NCBI GenBank assembly: GCA_946482165.1 | Contig: CAMLQS010000222.1 | Span: 1 to 8,448 of the forward strand | Length of the DNA stretch: 8,448 nucleotides | Reading direction: 5' to 3' | From: an uncultured Verrucomicrobiota bacterium | Lineage (GTDB): Bacteria; Verrucomicrobiota; Verrucomicrobiae; Opitutales; Opitutaceae | Part shown: positions 1-6,700 of the stretch, piece by piece | How positions within the stretch are numbered: position 1 is the stretch's first letter | Layout: each line of letters begins with the position of its first letter | Notes under the pieces: model-generated | Told to the model about the DNA's origin: nothing | Seen by the model: only the letters and a program-made list of their open reading frames with translations | Database searches by the model: none | Translations under genes and position numbers: made by a program

Positions 1-32
1 CCCACGGTTGGCACGGGGGCCCCTCGCCTGCT

Positions 33-54
33 ATGGTTGGCTCGTGGGTTCACT
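33..54 (+). repeat. 22-bp degenerate direct repeat, distal copy
   Basis: Begins ATGGTTGGCTCGTGGG and ends TTCACT. It matches the copy at 237-258 at 19 of 22 positions, the three differences all being transitions (G/A, C/T, G/A). A weaker related piece lies at 4-17 (ACGGTTGGCACGGG). Copies lie 204 bases apart in the same orientation. Not palindromic. Could be an interspersed genomic repeat, a recombination remnant or chance; two copies in one window cannot settle it. Confidence 0.6.
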
Positions 55-118
55 TCACCGGACCGGAACGACCGGCAGGGAGTGGAGGGAGGAAGCAGAC
101 GGCGTGTCAGACGCGGTT

Positions 119-137
119 CGTCGCGGCTGGCGCGACG
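119..137. other. GC-rich stem-loop
   Basis: CGTCGCG and CGCGACG form a perfect 7-bp stem around a 5-base loop (GCTGG on plus). It lies about 100 bases past the immunity stop. It could stabilise or help end the mRNA, but there is no following T-tract, and stems of this size are common in 69% GC sequence. Confidence 0.3.
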
Positions 138-164
138 TGTGCCGCCGAGTCCGCGAGGATCGGC

Positions 165-176
165 CGCGTTAACGCG
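165..176. other. 12-bp perfect palindrome
   Basis: CGCGTTAACGCG reads the same on both strands, centred at 170/171 in the intergenic region. It might be a protein binding site, but no promoter or regulated gene is visible next to it, so function is unassigned. Confidence 0.3.
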
Positions 177-234
177 CGGAGGGCGCTCCAGGCGGCGGTA
201 TTCAATCAACAACGCCCCCCCTCAGCCCAGCCAC

Positions 235-750
235 TCATGATTGGTTCATGGGTTCACTCGGCAACACTCTAAAGCAAATCCTAAAAGGAAGATTTTCATC
301 CTCATTCTTTAAAGCCAGCACCAGCAACATGCCCGACATCTTCCACACATAGCCTTTAACAAGGTCGTCATGCATCCAGCCACACTCAACCTCCTCGGAA
401 TATGAGGGTATCACACCAGCAGCAAGTTCACCCATTATCACAATGTAACGAGCGGTCATCGCATCCCATCCGTCAGGCCCAATCTCATCATAATCAAAAA
501 ACTCAACCACCAGATTAGATTCAGCCGATCTAATAAATTCATCATCGAAGTAAAAACTGATATTCACTCCGTCGATTAACTCATAAGTTCGCCTTCCGCC
601 CCCGCCCTCCTGCAAGGGAAACTCACTCTTTAGCGACCACAAGTGCCGCTTGGCCAGAAGGACGTCATCACCGCACGCCCACGTCCAATCAATGGACATA
701 AGGAGCTCAAAAACCTCCCGTAATTTTTCAATTTTATTAAACCCGCTCAT
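235..750 (-). CDS. Putative immunity protein for the adjacent Rhs toxin (family not recognised)
   Basis: A 171-residue protein whose ATG (750-748) overlaps the toxin TGA (749-747) as ATGA, so it is translationally coupled to the toxin. A GGGGA seven bases upstream of the ATG (762-758) supports this start. The protein has no signal peptide or membrane segment, as expected for a cytoplasmic immunity protein, and is strongly acidic: by my count 30 Asp/Glu against 15 Lys/Arg, a composition often seen in proteins that block nucleases. Visible pieces are an N-terminal helix (KIEKLREVFELLMSI), a GGGG loop near residue 50, alternating strands (VNISFYFDDEF, LVVEFFDYDEIG), and a C-terminal half with WKMSGMLLVLAL. 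Position directly after a polymorphic toxin tip is the main argument for function; I recognise no named immunity family. GC is about 46%, far below the Rhs body. Its last seven residues (SEPMNQS) and stop lie inside the 237-258 repeat region. Confidence 0.82.
   Translation of the reverse strand: MSGFNKIEKLREVFELLMSIDWTWACGDDVLLAKRHLWSLKSEFPLQEGGGGRRTYELIDGVNISFYFDDEFIRSAESNLVVEFFDYDEIGPDGWDAMTARYIVIMGELAAGVIPSYSEEVECGWMHDDLVKGYVWKMSGMLLVLALKNEDENLPFRICFRVLPSEPMNQS
237..258 (+). repeat. 22-bp degenerate direct repeat, proximal copy overlapping the immunity gene 3' end
   Basis: Begins ATGATTGGTTCATGGG and ends TTCACT; the partner of 33-54. Read on the minus strand it supplies the last residues of the immunity protein (SEPMNQS) and, with the two bases beyond it, the TGA stop. 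At the distal copy the equivalent minus-strand phase reads SEPTSQP then TAG, but that frame is closed by a TGA just upstream, so the distal copy does not end a visible gene. The GC content changes from 46% to 69% at this copy. Confidence 0.6.
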
Positions 751-3700
751 TTTGACATCCCCGCTCCATCAACTTCCCAAATCTTGATTCGTCCATCTCT
801 AAATTCGGCTGGAAAATGCCGACTTAACAAGTCCTCGAAATAAGCCCGGCCTTGGGAATTGGATACGGCATAATTCAGCATCTTAAATCCTCCCTCCGAC
901 TGCAACTGAAGAAGCCGCCTAGCTTGATCCACGACCTTGGCATCGATCTCGGGCGTGTGGAATTCATTACTTGGATTATACGGACTCGAATCCCACTGCC
1001 TCGGATTACCCGTCCACTTGGCCTCGACGAGAATATTCCCACTACGGCCGTCAACGCGGACGATAGAGCCATCTGACAGCTTCCACACTTCTTCATAATC
1101 CATTCCAGTGACATGCTTATCATACATAGTCGAGGGCCGCTGAGGCGCGCCCTTTCGCCGATTGCTCAAATAGTTAGCAATCGGATCTCCCTCTACGCTC
1201 TTAACGATCTCCAGTTTACAATCGTTCGCGTTATGAACGAGGACGCCGGTTGTTCCGACGAAGTAGTTATGGTGGTCTGAGACCTCCAGGTTGTAGACCG
1301 GGGTGTCGTCGACGTAGGTGCGGACGCTGGCGACGCGGACCCGGCCCTCGCCGGCGAGCGTCTTGACCGTTTCGCCGGAAGCCAGGGCGCCGGCGTGGAT
1401 CCAGCCGTCGCGAGTTACTGAATACACCGGGTGCTCGGTGGTGACGCGCAAGGCCTCCGTCTCGCCTTCGAAACGCAGCTCCACCTTCGGGATCGGGCCG
1501 TCGCGGCGCGAGGTCGCCACGACCACCGGGCCGTCGGCAAACGCTCCGGGCTCGCGGGTCGCGAGCACCTCGACCTTGGCGACTTCGCCCGTGAAGTCGT
1601 AGTCCTCGAGGTAACGCACCTGGCCGACCGCGCTCCGCGGTTCGCCAAACTCGGGGAACCACTCGGGCGGCACCCACGTGACCAGCTCCATCGCCTGCCT
1701 GGCGGTGTCGGCCTGCGCGAAGGTCACCTTCACCCGCATGGTCCGCCGCGCGTCGGCGGCGCGGCTTTCGGGCGTCTGCGCGTCGGCGTGCTCGGCCGAG
1801 GTCCGCATCGGCGCGCCCAAGGCCACGTCCTCGATCGGCGTCGCCCCGGCCGCCGTCCAGATCAAGGTCCCGGCCACAAAGCATCCCGTGTTGCGCCTCA
1901 GGTAGCGCACCACGCTCGAATCGGGCAGCAGGTTGTCGAGCGTGTCGACCGCCCCGACCACCAGCTTGCTGCAACGGATCGCCTTCAGCGCTCCGCTCGC
2001 TCCCAGCGTGGCCACCGACATCACGATCTCGAACGCCGCTCCTCCGACGAGCCGCCCTATGCTTCCGCACACTTCCTCGTAACTTACTCCCCGCGCGTCG
2101 CTCTTCCCCAGCGCCGCCGCCACCGCGTTGTGCAGATCCGGACTGAAGGCCTGCAACGCATCCAGCGCCGTCGCGTCGTAGAGGAACACGCCCAGCTTCA
2201 GCAGCCCGTCCGTGATCGCCTGCACCGCCGTCAGCAGCTTCGGCGCGTCCGCGAAGGTGTTGTAGATCCCCCAGGGCGTCACCGGCGCGTATTTGAAGAA
2301 CATCTTCGCGCTGCTCAGGAGCATCCCGAATCCCGACTTGATCGCATCGGCCCCGGAGCTCACGAAGCCCGCCAGCACCCCGGCGCTTATGTTGCACATG
2401 CACCCGGCTATCTCGGCCATGAACTCGCCCGCCACGCCGCTCGACTCCGCGCGCAGCCGCGAAGTCATGCTTGAGCAGAGGTTCGTCAGTTGAAGGGGCG
2501 GCAGGCTCGCGAAGAACTGCGCGGGGTTGCCGACCGCCGTCTCGCCCTCGTTGACCACGTCGAGCAGGTTGGCGAGGTGCTCGCTGCTTCCGGTGCGATG
2601 AGCCAGCCGGAAGTAGAACATCATCAGATCCGTGTAGCTGTTCAGCGTCTGGCTGAAGGCCGTGAAATACGTCAGCATCGCGAAGCCGCCCATGGGGAAG
2701 TGGCCGCTCGGATCGCGATAGTTCACGGGGTCGGCGAACGCATAGGTGTAGAGGTGCAGCGTGCGCGGGTCCTCGCCGTAGCCGGTGAAGCTGTCGCGGG
2801 TGTGGAAACGCCCCGTCTCGGGGTTCATGTAGCGCGCCCTCAGGTAATACAGGCCGAGTTCGGAATCGTATTCCTCGCCGGCGTAGAAGCGGGTGTTGGG
2901 CGTGCGCGCGCCGACGCGCGCGAGCACGTTGCCGAAGGCGTCGTAGGCGTAGCCGTCCGTCACCGCGCCCGCGGCGTCGGTGAGGTGGCGCACGCTGCTT
3001 TGCCCGTCGTGGTGATAGTAGTGAGTGGTCCACTGCTCGGCGCCTGCTTCGCCGAGCCACTGCGACTGGCTGATCGTCGCGAGGCCGTGAACATAGACGC
3101 GGTTCGGCACCCAGCCGGCGGTGGTCCACACACGCTCTTCCGCAACCTGCGGCAGCCCGCCGATCGCCTGGGTGTCGACAAGGAACGCGAGGTCGCTGCC
3201 GGCCGCGCCGAAGGGCGCCGCGACCGTCCTGCGCACGCGGTCCCCGTCGGCGCTGTAGCGGTAGTCCACCGTGCTTCCGTCGGTGCGCACGCGGCGGATC
3301 AGGCGGTCCTCGAAGTCGTAGATGTCCTGCGTGGCCGCGAGCGGCGCCAGGGAGGTCAGCGGATCTCGCGCTCGGGTCGCCGGCCCGGGCACGCGCGTGT
3401 TGCCGTTGGAATCATAGACGTCGCCCACCAGTCCGTCGTTCGCCGTGTAGTTGAACGACTGCGCGGGCAGGGCGCCGAGGTCGCCGGTGCGTTGGAGTCG
3501 ATTGCCCACCGCGTCGTATGCATAATCGGTGGAGCCGCTGGCCCCGAAGGGGTCGGCCGCGACCACTTCTTTGATGAGGCGCGCCTGCGTGTCGTAGTGG
3601 TAGGCCACGGTGCGACCGGAGGCCTCAGCGATGGCGGTGCGGCGGCCGGACGCGTCGGTCGTGAAGGTCTGGCCAAGGATGCCAGTGTTGCCGGGGCCGC

Positions 3701-6700
3701 CTATGCCAAGGACGCGGAGGCGGTTCCGGGCGTCGTATTCGAAGGTGTGAAGCGTGCCGTTGGCGTAGCCGAGCGTGGCGACGTTGCCGGCCGCGTCGTA
3801 GGTGTAGCGGTGCTCGGCGGGAGCGGCGGCGTTTCCGGCGTCGCTGACGGTCTCGAGGCGGTCGAGGTCGTCGTAGCCGTAGTCGACGTCAAAACCCAAG
3901 GCGGGCGCGTCGGAGGCGGCGCCCACGAGATTGCCGGAGACATCGTAATCGTAGACGAGCGAGCCGTAGGGGGTGGACTTGCCGGAGAGGCGACCGCCCA
4001 GATCGTAGGTGAAGGTCTCGCGGTGAAGCGCGGCGGCGCCGAAACCGGCGGCGGGATAGGTGGAGGCGGACACGCGGCGGCCAACGGCGTCGTATTCGAA
4101 CTCGATGCTGGCCGGCGCGTGGGCCAGGGCGAGGGAGGGATGGCTCGGATCGGCCACGCGACGCGAAAGGCGGTCGCCTGCGTCGTAGTGGAAGGTCGTT
4201 ACGTGGCCGTTGCCGTCGGTGCGGGACACGAGGTTGCCGACGAGGTCGTAGGCGTAGCGCTCGGTTTGGCCCTCGGGCTGGGTTTTCTGAACGAGGCGGC
4301 CGAGCGTGTCGTAGGTATAGGTGGTGATGGAGCCGCGGGCATCGCGCTGGGAAGTCCGCAGTCCGCGCGTGTCGTAGGTGTAGGTGGTCGACGCGATGGA
4401 GGAATGGTTGGACGGGAGGCTTAGGCCGGCGTCCGAGGCGGCGGTGGCCTGGTCGAGGTAGCGACGCACCTCGATCAGACGGCCCATCGTGTCGTAACGG
4501 TTGCGGGTGATGCGGCCGCTCTCGTCGGTGGAGGCGGTCAGGCGACCGAGCGCGTCGTAGGCGGACTGCTGGCGGGCTCCGCCGGGGTGGACCACGGCGG
4601 TGAGCCGGTTGATGGCGTCGTATTCGTAGGTGGTGCGACGGCCAAGGGCGTCGACGAGCGCGGTGCGGTTGCCGACGAGGTCATACTGGTGGCGGGTGAC
4701 GTTTCCGAGTGCGTCGGTCGTGGAGACGAGCCGCTTGAGACTGTCGTAGGCGAAGGCGGTCTGTCCGCCGCGGGGATCGGTCAGGCTGATCTGGAGCCCG
4801 GCGGCGTTGTGGCGGGTCTGCTCGATGGCGCCGTCCGGCCGCGTGGTGCGGAAGCGGAAGTTGTTGGCGTCGTATTCATAGGAGGTGATGCGGCCGAGGG
4901 CGTCGGTCTCCGAGCGGAGGTTGCCGGCGGCGTCATAGGTGTAGCGGGTGATGTTCCCAAGGGCGTCGGTCTGCTTCACGCGGCGGCCCAGGGTGTCGTA
5001 TTCCGAGACGGTGGCGTGGCCGTTGGCGTCGGTCTGGGAGAGGAGGTTGCCGCCGAGGTCGTAAACGTAGGTCGTCTCGACGATGCGGGCCGGATCGGTG
5101 GTGATCGGCAGACCGGCGGACGTGTAGTCGAGGTAGCGACGCTGACGGACGAGGCGGTTGAGGGCGTCGTAGGCGTAGTCGGTGACGCGGCCCTGCTGGT
5201 CGGTCGAGCGGGTCAGGTTGCCCGCGGCGTCGTGTTGCTGGCGGGTGACGGTGCCGTCCGGGTGCAGGATCGATTCCAGACGCTGGCGAAGACCGTAGGT
5301 GAAACGAGTGACACGGCCGAGGGCGTCGGTCTCGGATACCTTGTTGCCCAGCTCGTCGTATGCGGTGGCCTGGGTGTTGCCGAGGGCGTCGCGCACGGTG
5401 GCGCGCCGGCCCGCGCAGCCGCAACTGGCGTCGTAGGTGAACTCGGTGCGACGGCCGGCGGCGTCAACGGTGAAGATCAGTTGCCCGATGGCGTCGTAGG
5501 CGCTGGAGGCGACGGTGTTGTCGGAAGGGTCGAGGTCGACGCCCGCGGAGGAAACCGCGCCGACGAAGCGGGTCTCGACGATGCGGTTCATGGCGTCGAA
5601 GACGACGGTGCTGGCACGGCCGAGGCGGTCCACGGTGCCGGTGCGGTTGCCCGCGGCGTCGTAGCCCATGCGCTCCACGGTGCCATCCGGGAAGGTGGTC
5701 GAGGTCGCGAGGCCTCGCGGGTCGTAGGTGTGAACGGTCGCCCGGCCCAAGGGATCGAGGCGGCGGACGACGCGGCCTAGCAGGTCGTATTCGGTGCGCT
5801 CGTCGCTGCCGTCCGGATACGTGACGCGGGTGACACGGCCGACGGCGTCGCGGGTGTAGGTGGCGGTGTGGCCGAGCTGCGTGGCGGCCGTTTGCTGGCG
5901 CCCCATCGCGTCGAATGTCGCGCGCAGCGCGCCGCCATCGGGAAGCTCGGTGCTCGTGAGGTTGCCTTGGGCGTCGTAAGTGTAGCTGGTGACCTGCCCC
6001 CGCTCGTCGGTGTGGGTGGCGATACGGCCTGCGGAGTTATAGGTTTGGGACACGCTCGCGCCGTCGGAGAAGACCTGGCGGAGCATGCGACCCTGCGCGT
6101 CGTGGTCGAAGTAGGCGACCAGTTCGGTGGTGGTGCCGTCGACGTTGGTGCGCGTGGTGGTCTGGGCGACCTTCACGCCTATGCCCCGGCGGTCGGGCTG
6201 GCCGTCATTGTTCTCGTCAAGGTCGACATCGTAAACGGTCTGCACCTCGCTGGCGGCGGTCCCGTCGGGGCGCACCTTGCGCTCGACGGTGGGCAGGCCC
6301 CGGTCGTTGTAGACCCACTCGGTGGCGTTGCCCAAGGCGTCGGTGCGGCGGGTGCGGTTGCCATCCGTGTCGTAGGCGTAGGTCGTGGTGTGGCCGAGCG
6401 GGTCGCGTTCGGTAAGAACGTTGCCCCGCTCATCGTAGGTGTAGCGGGTCTCGCGGCCGAGCGGATCGGTCTTGCGGGTGACGAAGGCGGGATGCAGCGG
6501 ATCCTCGTAGGCGAAGCGTGTCTCGAAGCCGGCGGGCGTGGTCGGCGAGATGCCGACCACCTGCCGGGTGATGGCGCCGGAGGTCGGGTGGTATTCCACG
6601 CGCTTGGTCACGCCAAGGGCGTCGGTCACGGATGTTTCTTTGTCGGGATAGAGGGGATCTTCGTAACGAAGAATCGTGACGGCCCCGAGCGGATCGACAC

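Larger units (their letters stand above)
1..234. other. GC-rich intergenic region downstream of the immunity gene
   Basis: No convincing gene. GC is about 69% for 1-240 (166/240), like the Rhs body and unlike the adjacent immunity gene. It contains the distal 22-bp repeat, a 7-bp stem with 5-base loop at 119-137, and a 12-bp perfect palindrome at 165-176. I find no stem followed by a T-run on the minus strand, so no standard intrinsic terminator for the operon is visible; transcription may end beyond the window or by another mechanism. Confidence 0.6.

Noticed and set aside
119..176. Intrinsic terminator for the toxin-immunity operon
   Set aside because: The stem at 119-137 and the palindrome at 165-176 are not followed by a T-run in the direction of transcription.
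33..272. Plus-strand 79-codon frame starting MVGSWVH
   Set aside because: No ribosome binding site or recognisable domain; it consists of the GC-rich intergenic DNA and includes both copies of the direct repeat, and its end overlaps the immunity gene antisense.
975..980. Perfect TATAAT on the minus strand as an internal promoter for the immunity gene
   Set aside because: The hexamer at the expected -35 distance matches at most 3 of 6 positions, there is no extended -10, and the bases simply encode Tyr-Asn inside the toxin. Possible but unsupported.
1267..3129. 620-codon minus-strand frame overlapping the Hint and core region
   Set aside because: An Arg/Pro/Ala-rich shifted-frame translation of the Rhs gene; the true frame carries the recognisable core and Hint motifs over the same bases.
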